A stretch of DNA of 64,000 bases from Lelliottia nimipressuralis. Its GTDB lineage: Bacteria > Pseudomonadota > Gammaproteobacteria > Enterobacterales > Enterobacteriaceae. Positions within the stretch are counted from its first letter, which is position 1; every line of letters starts with the position of its first letter. The stretch is taken from positions 1,178,001-1,242,000 of the forward strand of contig NZ_SOMG01000030.1 of NCBI RefSeq assembly GCF_004402045.1, in the 5' to 3' direction. A program made the position numbers and the translations under genes. Below the pieces are notes generated by a model. That model made no database searches. It worked only from the letters and a program-made list of their open reading frames with translations, and had not been told where the DNA came from. This document shows positions 26,008-35,592 of this stretch, piece by piece.

Positions 26008-26970
26008 TTAAAACGCCACGTCGACAATCAGCGTATCGGTGTAGGTTCCGGCGGGGGGCGTGGCCTGACTGGCCAGGACTTTCGCGGTGTAGTTGTAGGT
26101 GCGCAGTAAACCGTCGGTACTGACCTGTGACGATACCGCACTGGACCAGCGCTCGCTGCCGCTGCCGCCCCAGCGGCTACCGGTGGCTTCCTTATAGATG
26201 TCATAGCTCATGGTGTTGCTGCCGCTCACCATCCGCCGCACGTTGTTCAGCGCGTTAGCACCATTATTAATGCCGATGGTATACGTACTTCCTTTGGTAC
26301 AGGTGACGGCAATCGCCTGCGAGACGGTCGGGAAACTTTGCACCAGCGGTGCGCTATTAAAGTTGACGTCCGGGGTGGTCATCGCGCTGCAGTCGTTGGT
26401 GACGTTCATATCAAGCAGGATGCTGGCTGTCGCGGTGCCCGTCTGGGGATTCGTACAGAGGCTTCCTACACCGAAGGCACAGACGCTGTAGTTGATGCTG
26501 AAGGTCAACAGCACCTGATAGGGACCGGCAGTGACGTTTTGTCCGGCGACGGTGCGAAAATAGAGCGGAATGTTGTACTGCTTTGTCCCCAGCAGTCCCA
26601 GCAAAGTATTGCCGCTCCAGGTATACGATTTACTTATCTGTACCTCGCTGCTGCTCGCGCAAGCCGATAATCCGCACAGCCGGGTGGGGATCACGTCCGT
26701 GATGGCCGCATTATCCGTGCGTTTCATGGTCGCGCGACTGTTGCCCGTCACCGATGCCGCGGTGTAGTTCAGCGTCACCGAGTCGTTGGTCAGAACGTTG
26801 AGCACGGTATCACACGCCACCACCAGCGTGCCGGTGGTTTCCACCTCCCCGGTTCCGCTGAGCGCGAACGAGGTGACGCTGCCAAACGACGCATTGACCG
26901 TATTGACGGTACACGCCGCCCAGCCGCCGCCGGAGAAGAGCAGCAGCATCAACAGCAGCAGGCGCCTCAC
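26008..26970 (-). CDS. CsuE-like two-domain tip adhesin of an archaic pilus
   Basis: 320 residues. The GTG at 26970 overlaps the usher stop (GTGA) and follows GGGAGGGG. An alternative TTG at 26985 is less likely. A signal peptide (LLLLMLLLFSGGGWAA) is followed by two SCPU (spore coat U) domains, about residues 22-170 and 175-320. Each ends in the conserved strand pattern (PAGTYTDTLIVDVAF at the C-terminus). Two-domain SCPU proteins at the end of Csu-type operons form the pilus tip in Acinetobacter CsuE. It is the last gene of the operon, with no terminator seen before tar. Confidence 0.85.
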   Translation of the reverse strand: MRRLLLLMLLLFSGGGWAACTVNTVNASFGSVTSFALSGTGEVETTGTLVVACDTVLNVLTNDSVTLNYTAASVTGNSRATMKRTDNAAITDVIPTRLCGLSACASSSEVQISKSYTWSGNTLLGLLGTKQYNIPLYFRTVAGQNVTAGPYQVLLTFSINYSVCAFGVGSLCTNPQTGTATASILLDMNVTNDCSAMTTPDVNFNSAPLVQSFPTVSQAIAVTCTKGSTYTIGINNGANALNNVRRMVSGSNTMSYDIYKEATGSRWGGSGSERWSSAVSSQVSTDGLLRTYNYTAKVLASQATPPAGTYTDTLIVDVAF

Positions 26971-29351
26971 GGCCCCTCCCGACAAACCAGCGGACCGTAG
27001 GTTTCCAGCTTGTGCTGGGGATTTGCCCCCACGGTCAGGGTGGCCGTGCAGCGTTTCCCGTCAGGCGTCATCACCTCAAGCGGGTTTACATCGCTGAGAT
27101 TTTCCAGCCAGGCGATGCCGTCATACCCCACCACTGCATTGCTGCGCGAGGCACGCCGGACCTGGCTTCCAACCGGTATCGCCTGCCCGTGCGCATCCTG
27201 CAGGATGACGCTCGCTACTCGCTCCTGCTCCATGGGGAAATCGACCAGATAGCCGCTGTGACGCCGGATCGCAATTCGACGCTCGGTCTCTTTCAGCCGG
27301 GTATCGGCAGGCAGATTTAGCGTATCAATCCGGTAGCTTGCCGGGTAATACGCCGACACCCCACTGACCAGCAGATAACCGTTGCCGTTTGTTTTTCCGA
27401 CGGGCTGGTTCTCATAGCTGACGGGCACATCCGGATGACCGTCGGTACTGATAACCACAAACGCATCGTTGATCTTGTTCGCGGCAAATAGCTCGCCGTC
27501 CATCAGAACAATCGCGCCCATCGCCTCGCCCCACCAGGTCATCATGTCCCTTTCGCCATAGCCACCGCCCTGCAGCTCAATATTGTTATTGCGCCAGCCC
27601 AGCGTTCCCTGCTGATAATCACTGGCTCTCGACTGGTTGGCCCACGCCATGTTCCAGCTAAACCCGCCGTCAGAGGGCATGGAGTGGTTGTAGTTGACCC
27701 GCTGGGTGCTGCCTGCGTCCGGGGTGTTTTCAAAGGTGACGGCGGCGCTGTCGCGCGCGCCCAGCGGCACCTGCAGCGACAGCGCGACCGTCCAGTCTCC
27801 CCGCTGCTGGTCCCGGCTGCCGGCGAGGTAAATACTGCTCGCGCCCCACAGATTGCGGCTCCAGGAGAGATTCAGCAGCTCCGTTTTTTGACTGTCAAAG
27901 CTCTCGACGCCAATCCAGGCCGCGCCAATGTTGCCGTACTGCCCCAGATTGAAGGTCAGAGAATACTGGTCCGTATTACGGCTAAAACTGGCGATGGGTC
28001 TGTCGTTTTCGTCATAGACCGTCGGCTGGTCGTAGAGGGCAAGATTGCCAAAGCCGCGGCCGCGACGCGTGTGCTGGGTCGCCACGCTAAACTCGCTGGT
28101 GCTGTACTGGTAACCCCAGCTGATTTGTCCGCCAGCATCCCCGCGCATGCGGCTTTGCGAGTAAGCGGTATTCACCACGCCAAGCTGCCCGAGTTTTATC
28201 ACCGTCCCCGCCCCACCCAGCGCCAGCTCCTGCGCCCCTTCCGCGTGGCCCTCCAGCGTCAGCCAGTCCGTCACCCCGTAGCGATACGAGCCGCTGCCTG
28301 CCGCGGAACCGTAGTCAAAATTCTTGATGCCATAATTACGCCGCAGGCTGCCCAGGGTCACGGCGCCGTCGCTCAGCCCTTGTTTCAGCAAATCACTGGT
28401 GACGTAAAACGGTAGCGTGGTGCTCACCTGGCGCCCGAGTGCATCGGTGGTCACCAGCACCGCATCCCCTGCGCCGTTAATGTAGGGCAGATTGGTCAGG
28501 GTGAAGGGGCCAGGCTGAAGCTGGGTTGAGCCGGAGCGATAGCCATTGATAAAGAGATCGACCGAGGTGGGTACCGCGGCTTCTCCCGAGAACTCGGGCA
28601 GCGGCCATGTCACCAGGTCAGGACGCAGGGAGAAATCCCGCCCGACGCTTACCCCGCCCATCCGCACGCTGGAGCTCCAGCTCAGGGCATCACCGATCAC
28701 ATCCCCCACGCTCCAGCTCATCGCGTCATCTTCATTTGTGAACAGCAGAGTCGTGTCATAGCGAACATAGCCTTCCTGCTGGCCGTCGCTACCGGTGAAA
28801 TTTTCCCGGGCATAGCCGGTAGAGGAAAACGAGCCGTTCTCATTGAAATAGCGGAATTCGTGCCAGAGCGAGGCCTGACCGCCGATATGCTCCGTGTGGT
28901 TGGTGTAGAAATCGTAATTCAGCAGCGCCCCGCGTCCGAAGTGCGGTTTGGTCTGCGCCGTTTGGGCGCTGAAGGGGGTAACCCGGGCAGTGACCCAGTC
29001 GCGGGGAACGGTCAGCAGCAGGCGCTGCGCGGCGCTGTCGTACTCCACCCGAACCCGGGTAAGCGAGGAGAGATTCACCTCTCCGGTTGGCACATGCTCC
29101 GGGGGCAGCCCCGCGCGCAGTAAATCGGCGCTGGAAATAAAGAAAGCGCCGTTACGCTGCGTCACCGGCACAACCAGGCCGGTATCGTAGTGGTTCAGCA
29201 CAATGGCAAGCTGGAAGACTGCCTCATCGTTTATCGCCTGCGCCTGGGGCGGCGGCGGTAAACTGTCGTCGCCGGGTTCAGCCCAGGTCGCGGAACTGAT
29301 GCAAAGCAGGATCATCATCGCCGGCTTCAGTTGACGGGCGTCGACTGCCAT
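26967..29351 (-). CDS. CsuD-like outer-membrane usher of an archaic pilus
   Basis: 794 residues. It has a signal peptide (ILLCISSATWA), an N-terminal chaperone-binding domain, and a large beta-barrel of FimD/PapC type (VDLFINGYRSGSTQLQPGPF). A plug region and C-terminal domains (CTATLTVGANPQHKLETYGP) follow. It threads folded subunits to the cell surface. It overlaps the chaperone gene by 25 bp and the tip gene by 4 bp. The shorter length and SCPU partners point to the archaic (Csu) clade. Confidence 0.9.
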   Translation of the reverse strand: MAVDARQLKPAMMILLCISSATWAEPGDDSLPPPPQAQAINDEAVFQLAIVLNHYDTGLVVPVTQRNGAFFISSADLLRAGLPPEHVPTGEVNLSSLTRVRVEYDSAAQRLLLTVPRDWVTARVTPFSAQTAQTKPHFGRGALLNYDFYTNHTEHIGGQASLWHEFRYFNENGSFSSTGYARENFTGSDGQQEGYVRYDTTLLFTNEDDAMSWSVGDVIGDALSWSSSVRMGGVSVGRDFSLRPDLVTWPLPEFSGEAAVPTSVDLFINGYRSGSTQLQPGPFTLTNLPYINGAGDAVLVTTDALGRQVSTTLPFYVTSDLLKQGLSDGAVTLGSLRRNYGIKNFDYGSAAGSGSYRYGVTDWLTLEGHAEGAQELALGGAGTVIKLGQLGVVNTAYSQSRMRGDAGGQISWGYQYSTSEFSVATQHTRRGRGFGNLALYDQPTVYDENDRPIASFSRNTDQYSLTFNLGQYGNIGAAWIGVESFDSQKTELLNLSWSRNLWGASSIYLAGSRDQQRGDWTVALSLQVPLGARDSAAVTFENTPDAGSTQRVNYNHSMPSDGGFSWNMAWANQSRASDYQQGTLGWRNNNIELQGGGYGERDMMTWWGEAMGAIVLMDGELFAANKINDAFVVISTDGHPDVPVSYENQPVGKTNGNGYLLVSGVSAYYPASYRIDTLNLPADTRLKETERRIAIRRHSGYLVDFPMEQERVASVILQDAHGQAIPVGSQVRRASRSNAVVGYDGIAWLENLSDVNPLEVMTPDGKRCTATLTVGANPQHKLETYGPLVCREGP

Positions 29352-30088
29352 TGTGCATCCCTGGCATTAATCTGCGCGCTCATCCGCTCTGGCTGACGAA
29401 CGCCAGCGGGTATCGGCCAGCTGCGGGTGCTGCCCGGGAGGACGTAACCCAGTAATCCCTCCGCGACCGTACGCTTCTGCCCTCCCTGCTCCAGCGCCAC
29501 CTGGCTCAGCCTGACATGGACATCCCCCCGATTTCGGACCTCCAGCGCAGGCTCCCCGCCCGTCTGCGTCACCCGCCAGCTCAGGTTTTGGGTCTCCGCC
29601 AGCGCGTGATGCGCACCCTCTTTTATGGTCGGGATCCCCTGCCCATAAACAAACAGAGGAATGGAGTAACGCATCTGTAATTTGAGGCCAATGGTGGGTT
29701 TGGCTTTGGCATCAGGTTGGGGAATTTCATCCACAATAATGCGGTAGGCTTGTTCGACGCCTGCGGGAACCGAAGCCTGTTTGATAAGACGAATAAGCTG
29801 CTTGCTGCCAGTTCCAATCGTGACAATGGGGGGACTGGCCACCACGTCCTGCTGCGCGGTATAGCGCTCGTGCCCGTCCTCCTGCTTCCAGCGCACAATG
29901 CGCACCTGCATCGTCGTGGCGCTGCTTCCCTGGTTCTGGATCCACAATTCCGTGGCTTTGGCGTCTGCAGCAAGCCACGGATCGATTGGCCATAGCAGAA
30001 TGGTGGCTGCCGCCTGCGCCTGGCCGGCTGCTGCTGCCGCCATTCCCAACGCGAACACCAGACAAACAGGTCTGAAAAATGGCTTCAT
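29327..30088 (-). CDS. CsuC-like periplasmic pilus chaperone
   Basis: 253 residues from the ATG preceded by GGGAGA at good spacing. A GTG two codons upstream is the alternative. It has a signal peptide (VFALGMAAAAAGQAQA) and a PapD-like two-domain immunoglobulin fold. The G1/F1 region contains KQLIRLIKQASVPAGVEQAY, typical of the family. It donates a strand to complete SCPU subunits before usher assembly. Confidence 0.9.
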   Translation of the reverse strand: MKPFFRPVCLVFALGMAAAAAGQAQAAATILLWPIDPWLAADAKATELWIQNQGSSATTMQVRIVRWKQEDGHERYTAQQDVVASPPIVTIGTGSKQLIRLIKQASVPAGVEQAYRIIVDEIPQPDAKAKPTIGLKLQMRYSIPLFVYGQGIPTIKEGAHHALAETQNLSWRVTQTGGEPALEVRNRGDVHVRLSQVALEQGGQKRTVAEGLLGYVLPGSTRSWPIPAGVRQPERMSAQINARDAQWQSTPVN

Positions 30089-30104
30089 CGGCACTCTCCC
30101 TTTA

Positions 30105-30653
30105 TTACCATGACAAGGTCACGGTGAGCTGATCGGAATACGTTCCTGCCGGGCTAAACCCGGTCAGTAGCGCCACGCCAAAAAGCGGCAGCGCGATGTT
30201 ATTGCTGTTGGTGTAGGTCACCGGTATTGCCTGGTTGACGCCAATTTCGCTGTTCGCGGCCAGCGAACTGCTGCTGTAGAGCCGGTATGCCACCACTTCG
30301 GTTCCGCCCGAGCGTTTCATGCGGCGAACGGATGCATAATTTTGACCACCATTGATGCTCATGCTCAGCGACACGCCTGGCGTACAGGCGATGGACAACG
30401 CCCCGTTTGGCACAAAGCCGGTGCTTACCGGCGCGCTTTCGACGCCGTTATGGGTGCCAAAATCCAGCGTACCGAAAAGTCCTCCGCTGCCCGTGGCCAC
30501 CGCGCATCCCGGCACAATGGTCGCGCTGACTTTGAAGGATTGTGATGTCACCGCACTGGCCGTGGGCACCATTAGCAATCCGACGATCAGCGCAAAAATA
30601 GGCTGCACGTGTCCCTCTGCGCGTTTGCGCAGACCTGTAATAAATGCCTTCAT
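30105..30653 (-). CDS. SCPU-domain pilus subunit, minor (CsuA or CsuB-like)
   Basis: 182 residues. The signal peptide extends to about residue 34 (ALIVGLLMVPTASA) after a basic start. It is a single SCPU domain: the N-terminal donor-strand-like segment QSFKVSATIVPGCAV, FGTLDFGTHNGV, and the C-terminal PAGTYSDQLTVTLSW. Acinetobacter Csu has two minor subunits at this place, here only one. A linker role between rod and tip is inferred. Confidence 0.84.
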   Translation of the reverse strand: MKAFITGLRKRAEGHVQPIFALIVGLLMVPTASAVTSQSFKVSATIVPGCAVATGSGGLFGTLDFGTHNGVESAPVSTGFVPNGALSIACTPGVSLSMSINGGQNYASVRRMKRSGGTEVVAYRLYSSSSLAANSEIGVNQAIPVTYTNSNNIALPLFGVALLTGFSPAGTYSDQLTVTLSW

Positions 30654-30665
30654 GGCGGTGCAGGA

Positions 30666-31238
30666 CTAATAGGTCACGCTGACGTTTATCGTGTCGGTGT
30701 AGGTTCCCGGTACGACCGTTACGCTGTTACCGCCGCCGGTAATACGCCCGTAGAGAGTGTAACTATCGACACCTCCCGCCGTTGAAGCGATCGGCAATGC
30801 GGCGTTATTAGCAACCACGGTGTTAAACCCGCTGTCGCTATACAGGCTGTAAGCCACACCCTGTGCCGCGTTGGCCGTATTGATCAGATAACGCGCAGGG
30901 GTTCCCGTCGTGCCGACAACGGTACCGGGGGCTGTGGAGTTGGTATTGCCGGTGATCGCCACCGTATAGCTGGCTGTGGTGCATTGAATGGTGAAGGTGT
31001 TTCCGCCGCTGGCGCCGCTTAACTGCGTGGTCAGGGTGGAAAATGTTGCGGGATGGGTACCGAAATCAAGCGTCCCGAAGTTAATGCCGTTTTGCGTGGG
31101 CGATCCGTTTATCAGACAACCGTTTGTCAGCGTCAGCGTCGCGCCGATGGTGCCGCTGCTGGTGACGGCCAACGCCTGATGGGCCGTTGTCGCAGCCAGT
31201 AAGGTGCCTGTGCAGATCAAAAGGAGTTTTCTTTTCAT
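30666..31238 (-). CDS. SCPU-domain major pilin (CsuA/B-like)
   Basis: 190 residues. It has a signal peptide (MKRKLLLICTGTLLAATTAHQALA) and one SCPU domain with FGTLDFGTHPAT and the C-terminal VPGTYTDTINVSVTY. It has two Cys residues suited to a disulfide and is rich in Thr, Ser and Gly. First position in the operon and the ATG after an AGGGTGG-type site fit the major rod subunit. Its promoter lies in the A+T-rich gap before the divergent symporter. Confidence 0.86.
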   Translation of the reverse strand: MKRKLLLICTGTLLAATTAHQALAVTSSGTIGATLTLTNGCLINGSPTQNGINFGTLDFGTHPATFSTLTTQLSGASGGNTFTIQCTTASYTVAITGNTNSTAPGTVVGTTGTPARYLINTANAAQGVAYSLYSDSGFNTVVANNAALPIASTAGGVDSYTLYGRITGGGNSVTVVPGTYTDTINVSVTY

Positions 31239-31667
31239 TTACCACCCTCCAGAAGACGTCTCCGTTCCCTTGCTACATTTTATTTTTGTCGTTCAAGCTG
31301 TTAGCCCCGCTTAAGGTTCCTCTGAGGGGGTTATTGAGAATTTAGTTTACGGATATCGCTTCGACCACCTGCCCCAGGACATCTAAGGCACATGTCTTAT
31401 TGACTGAGTATTTTTATAAATAACAGATAGTTAAATTAATTCAGTCAGAGATTTTATTTTATCCAGAGAGAATATATCCATTAAAATGTGATCACGATCA
31501 CAATATATCGTCAGCGCATTAACAACAAAATTAATAAAACTTAAAAAGGAGTTGTATCCCCCTACACTTTGCGTCAATTTATGTGCCGAATAATTTACCG
31601 CGTCGTAATAAAAAATTTATATGTATCGACGCGGACGACAACCGAAGCGCATAGAGGGTCTTTTTTC
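31239..31667. promoter_or_regulatory. Divergent leader of pilus operon and symporter (429 bp)
   Basis: This non-coding gap is clearly more A+T-rich than its flanks. It must hold the leftward pilus promoter and the rightward symporter promoter. A perfect CRP half-site pair lies at 31487-31502. The A+T-rich tracts would also suit H-NS binding, which is inference. No small gene with a convincing start was seen. Confidence 0.6.
31487..31502. promoter_or_regulatory. CRP-binding site between pilus and symporter
   Basis: TGTGA-TCACGA-TCACA has both half-sites identical to the CRP consensus TGTGA-N6-TCACA. It lies 165 bp before the symporter GTG and about 250 bp before the major pilin ATG. It is most readily placed as an activator site for the symporter. 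Confidence 0.85.
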
Positions 31668-32933
31668 GTGGCAAGTGCAAACAAACTCACACTCTTCATC
31701 GTGATATTCATGCTGGCGGGTATTCTTTCAGGGGCAGCAATTCATGAGTATGCATCTGCGGATGCCATCAAAGCCTGGTCGGATAATATTACCCTTCTGA
31801 CCGATATTTTCCTGCGTCTGATCAAAATGGTCATTGCACCACTGGTCTTCAGCACGCTCACCGTCGGCATTATGAAGCTGGGCGAAACCTCCACCATTGG
31901 CCGCGTGGGTGGCAAAGCGATGGTGTGGTTTATCAGCTCATCCGTGCTCTCTATTCTGGTAGGACTGTTTATTGTCACCCTGGAGCATCCGGGAAGCGGA
32001 CTTAACCTGACGGTCCCAACCGAGGCGGTCGATACCGGTCTGGCCGTTGGGGGCATGACGCTGAAAGCGTTCCTGTCTCACACCATTCCAACCAGTATCG
32101 CAGGGGCGATGTCGAACAATGAAATCCTGCAGATTGTGGTGTTCTCGATGTTCTTTGGCATCGGTGGCGCGTCGCTGGGGCAGAAATTCAACGCACCGCT
32201 GGTAGCCGCGCTGGATGTGGTTTCCCATATCATGCTGAAGGTAACGGGTTACGTGATGTACGTTGCCCCGCTGGCCATTTTCGCGGCGATTTCGTCCGTG
32301 ATTGCCACTCAGGGTCTTGGCATTCTGTTGAACTATGCCTCCTTTATTGGCGGCTACTATGTTGCCATTCTTATCACCTGCATGGTGCTGCTGGCCGTGG
32401 GTTACATGGTGTTGAAAAAAGAGGTGTTTCGCCTGGTCAGCATGCTGAAAGACCCGGTACTGGTGGCGTTTACCACCAGCAGTTCGGAAGCCGCTTATCC
32501 AAAAACGCTGGAGCAGCTGGAGCGTTTTGGCTGTTCGCGCAACATTGCCTCTTTCGTGCTGCCGATTGGCTACTCCTTCAACCTGGTGGGTTCGATGGTG
32601 TACTGCTCTTTCGCCTCGATGTTTATCGCACAGGCGTACAATATTCACCTGAGCTTCTCTGAAGTGACGGTTTTGATGCTGACCCTCATGCTGGCCTCAA
32701 AAGGGATTGCGGGCGTACCGCGCTCCTCGCTGGTGGTACTGGCGGCGACGATCCCGAGCTTTAACATTCCGGTGGCCGGCATTCTGCTGCTGATGGGGAT
32801 CGACCACTTCCTGGATATGGGCCGCTCTGCAATTAACGTGCTGGGGAACGGGATTGCAACCGCGATGCTGTCGCAGAATGAAGGTGCGCGGGAAGCTGAA
32901 GCGGAAGCTGAGCTGGTAAAGCAGGAAGCGTAA
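31668..32933 (+). CDS. Dicarboxylate/amino-acid:cation symporter (DAACS family)
   Basis: 421 residues from the GTG (MASANKLTLF) that follows AGAGGG. An upstream in-frame extension is not family-like. It has eight membrane helices plus re-entrant hairpins, with the Ser-rich HP1 motif (TTSSSEAAYPKTLEQLE) and the helix 8 motif (INVLGNGIATAML). Where DctA and GltP read NLDGT or NLDGS, this protein reads NLVGS, so an aspartate of the usual substrate/cation region is Val. The substrate is therefore not assigned. It stands alone between the pilus operon and cheW. Confidence 0.9.
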   Translation: MASANKLTLFIVIFMLAGILSGAAIHEYASADAIKAWSDNITLLTDIFLRLIKMVIAPLVFSTLTVGIMKLGETSTIGRVGGKAMVWFISSSVLSILVGLFIVTLEHPGSGLNLTVPTEAVDTGLAVGGMTLKAFLSHTIPTSIAGAMSNNEILQIVVFSMFFGIGGASLGQKFNAPLVAALDVVSHIMLKVTGYVMYVAPLAIFAAISSVIATQGLGILLNYASFIGGYYVAILITCMVLLAVGYMVLKKEVFRLVSMLKDPVLVAFTTSSSEAAYPKTLEQLERFGCSRNIASFVLPIGYSFNLVGSMVYCSFASMFIAQAYNIHLSFSEVTVLMLTLMLASKGIAGVPRSSLVVLAATIPSFNIPVAGILLLMGIDHFLDMGRSAINVLGNGIATAMLSQNEGAREAEAEAELVKQEA

Positions 32934-32945
32934 GGGTATGAAAAA

Positions 32946-33022
32946 GCCGGGTGGCGCTGACGCTTACCCGGCTTACAAATAACTCGAACACGTAGGCCGG
33001 GTAAGCGTCAGCGCCACCCGGC
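32946..33022. repeat. REP/BIME palindromic repeat pair
   Basis: Two long inverted copies of the REP type (GCCGGGTGGCGCTGACGC and its reverse complement) face each other in the convergent symporter/cheW gap. The first bases of the repeat follow the symporter stop by about 12 bp. It likely serves as transcript end for both. It also marks one edge of the insertion relative to E. coli. Confidence 0.88.
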
Positions 33023-33028
33023 TTTGTT

Positions 33029-33532
33029 TTATGCTACGTGGCTCGCCGCGATATCCAGCAGCGCCATCTCATCGCTGTTCAGCAGCTTCTCAATGTTCAC
33101 CAGAATCAGCATACGCTCGCCGAGCGCGCCCAGACCGGTCAGGTATTCGGTCGACAGCGTGACCGCAAACTCCGGCGCAGGACGGATTTGGTCAGAGGTC
33201 AGAGAAAGCACGTCAGAGACGCCATCCACCACAATACCCACCACGCGCTGACCCAGGTTGAGGACAATCACCACGGTGTTCTCGTTGTAGTCAACGTCGC
33301 CCTGGCTGAACTTCACGCGCAGATCAACGATAGGGACAATAACGCCACGCAGGTTGGTGACACCTTTAATAAAAGCAGGCGTATTAGCGATGCGGGTAAC
33401 CTGATCATAACCACGGATTTCCTGCACTTTCAGGATATCGATGCCGTACTCTTCATCGCCTAAAGTGAATACCAGGAATTCCTGCCCTGATGGCTCGCCC
33501 GCCAGCTTCGTTACATTACTCATACCGGTCAT
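33029..33532 (-). CDS. cheW: Chemotaxis coupling protein CheW
   Basis: 167 residues, matching E. coli CheW end to end, including [10 protein letters not shown] and the coupling motifs [13 protein letters not shown] and [10 protein letters not shown]. It bridges receptors and CheA in the signalling array. It is the last gene of motAB-cheAW. In E. coli tar follows directly, but here about 7 kb intervenes. Confidence 0.98.
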   Translation of the reverse strand: MTGMSNVTKLAGEPSGQEFLVFTLGDEEYGIDILKVQEIRGYDQVTRIANTPAFIKGVTNLRGVIVPIVDLRVKFSQGDVDYNENTVVIVLNLGQRVVGIVVDGVSDVLSLTSDQIRPAPEFAVTLSTEYLTGLGALGERMLILVNIEKLLNSDEMALLDIAASHVA

Positions 33533-33551
33533 GTTTTTACCTTCTACTTAA

Positions 33552-35588
33552 TCAGGCGGCTGTGTACGCCACACGTTGTTCACGATTTAATCCCTGAAGC
33601 GCCGACACGTCGACGATCAGCGCCACGCTACCATCACCCAGAATGGTGGCGGCCGAAATACCCGGCACTTTGCGGTAGTTGCTTTCGAGGTTCTTCACCA
33701 CCACCTGGTGCTGGCCAATCAGCTGATCAACCAGCAGCGCGTAGCGGCGGCCCGCACTTTGCAGGATCACAACGATACCCTGCGTGGCCTCTGTCTTCGC
33801 CCCGTCCACCTCGAACACTTTCCACAGTTCCACCAGCGGCAGGTACTCACCGCGCACTTCAAGAACGCGCTCGCCGCCCGCCAGCGGATGCAGATCTTCC
33901 TCACGCGGCTGCAGGGATTCCATCACGGCGTTCAGCGGCAGGATAAAGACTTCGTCCGCCACTTTCACAGACATGCCGTCCAGAATCGCCAGCGTCAGCG
34001 GCAACAGGATACGAATGGTCGTGCCGGAACCCTGTTTAGATTTGATTTCAACATGGCCGCCCATCTCCTGGATGTTACGTTTCACCACGTCCATGCCCAC
34101 GCCGCGCCCGGATACGTCTGTCACCTGTTCGGCAGTTGAGAAGCCCGGCGCGAAAATCAGCATGCCCACTTCTTCGTCGGTCATGTTTTCATTGACCGCC
34201 ATCCCCTGCGACATTGCTTTCGCCAGGATACGCTCACGGTTCAGACCTGCACCGTCATCCGTCACTTCGATGCAGATGTTCCCGCCCTGATGTTCCGCGG
34301 ACAGGATCAGATTCCCGACCGGGGATTTTCCGGCGGCAATGCGGTTTTCCGGCAGTTCGATACCGTGGTCGAGACTGTTACGCACCAGGTGCGTTAACGG
34401 GTCAATGATGCGCTCGATCAGGCTTTTATCCAGTTCGGTTGAGCTGCCCATCAGGGTCAGTTCAATCTGTTTATTCAGCTTGCTGGCGAGATCGCGGACC
34501 AGACGCGGGAAGCGGCTGAAGACATATTCCATCGGCATCATACGGATGGACATGACCGATTCCTGCAGGTCGCGGGCATTACGCTGCAATTGACCCATGC
34601 TGGTAATCAGATCGCCATGGGTGACCGGGTCCAGTTCGTTAGAACGCTGGGCCAACATCGACTGCGTGATGACCAGTTCACCCACCAGGTTAATCAGCTG
34701 GTCAACCTTCTCAACGGCAACGCGGATGCTGGTAGACTCGCTGGAGCGCGCGGCGGGTTTTTCGCCACGGCCTGGCGCGGCTGCCTCTTTTGGTACCGCT
34801 TTTAACGCCGGAGCCGCAGGCGCAACGGCCGATGCCGCAGCCTGAGCGACCACAGCCACCTCTTCTTCTGTCGCCGGGGCGTCAACCGCGGCGGTTTCAG
34901 TTTCAAAGGCAATCTGGTCGGCTTCAATCACAAAGCACAGCACCGCCACGATATCGTCCTGACCAATACCGCCATCAAGCGTCGCCGCAAGGCTGTCTTT
35001 ACCTTTTACCACGTTGCTTAATGTCGCCAGGTTACCCAGCTCGTCTTCCAGCAGGTTAACTTCACTCTCTTTCAGGCGTGACAGTACAACGCGCAATTTG
35101 CCCGCCTGTGCTTCGGCAGGGGCAGACTCCTGCCCGGCAACCGCATCGACAACGCTCAGTTTTGCGGCCGGAACCACGGCTGCAGCAACCTCACCTTTTG
35201 CTTCCAGCGCGAGCTGGCGCAGCGCATTGCAGATGTATTCGAAGCTGGCGGCATCAGGCTCTGCCGAGCTTTTATAGGCGTCGAGCTGTTCCTGCATAAT
35301 ATCTTTGGTTTCCAAAAACAGGTTGATAATGTCGGTATTGAGCTGCATCTCACCGCGTCGTGCTTCATCAAGCAGGTTTTCCATTAAATGGGTTGTTTCC
35401 TGCAGGATGGTAAATCCAAATGTTCCGGCTCCGCCCTTAATGGAATGCGCCGCACGGAAGATGGCATTGAGCTGCTCGGAGTCCGGTGCTTCGGGCACCA
35501 AATCGAGTAAGTGTTGCTCCATATCGGCCAACAATTCGTCGGCTTCATCAAAGAATGTCTGGTAAAAATCGCTAATATCCATGCTCAC
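33552..35588 (-). CDS. cheA: Chemotaxis histidine kinase CheA
   Basis: 678 residues (E. coli 654). It has P1 with the phospho-His in [14 protein letters not shown] (about residue 48) and P2, which binds CheY and CheB. A long Ala/Pro/Glu-rich linker accounts for the extra length. P3 dimer helices, P4 kinase with N box ([12 protein letters not shown]) and G boxes ([15 protein letters not shown]), and a CheW-like P5 follow. It phosphorylates CheY and CheB in response to receptor state. Confidence 0.98.
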   Translation of the reverse strand: MSMDISDFYQTFFDEADELLADMEQHLLDLVPEAPDSEQLNAIFRAAHSIKGGAGTFGFTILQETTHLMENLLDEARRGEMQLNTDIINLFLETKDIMQEQLDAYKSSAEPDAASFEYICNALRQLALEAKGEVAAAVVPAAKLSVVDAVAGQESAPAEAQAGKLRVVLSRLKESEVNLLEDELGNLATLSNVVKGKDSLAATLDGGIGQDDIVAVLCFVIEADQIAFETETAAVDAPATEEEVAVVAQAAASAVAPAAPALKAVPKEAAAPGRGEKPAARSSESTSIRVAVEKVDQLINLVGELVITQSMLAQRSNELDPVTHGDLITSMGQLQRNARDLQESVMSIRMMPMEYVFSRFPRLVRDLASKLNKQIELTLMGSSTELDKSLIERIIDPLTHLVRNSLDHGIELPENRIAAGKSPVGNLILSAEHQGGNICIEVTDDGAGLNRERILAKAMSQGMAVNENMTDEEVGMLIFAPGFSTAEQVTDVSGRGVGMDVVKRNIQEMGGHVEIKSKQGSGTTIRILLPLTLAILDGMSVKVADEVFILPLNAVMESLQPREEDLHPLAGGERVLEVRGEYLPLVELWKVFEVDGAKTEATQGIVVILQSAGRRYALLVDQLIGQHQVVVKNLESNYRKVPGISAATILGDGSVALIVDVSALQGLNREQRVAYTAA

Positions 35589-35592
35589 GCTA

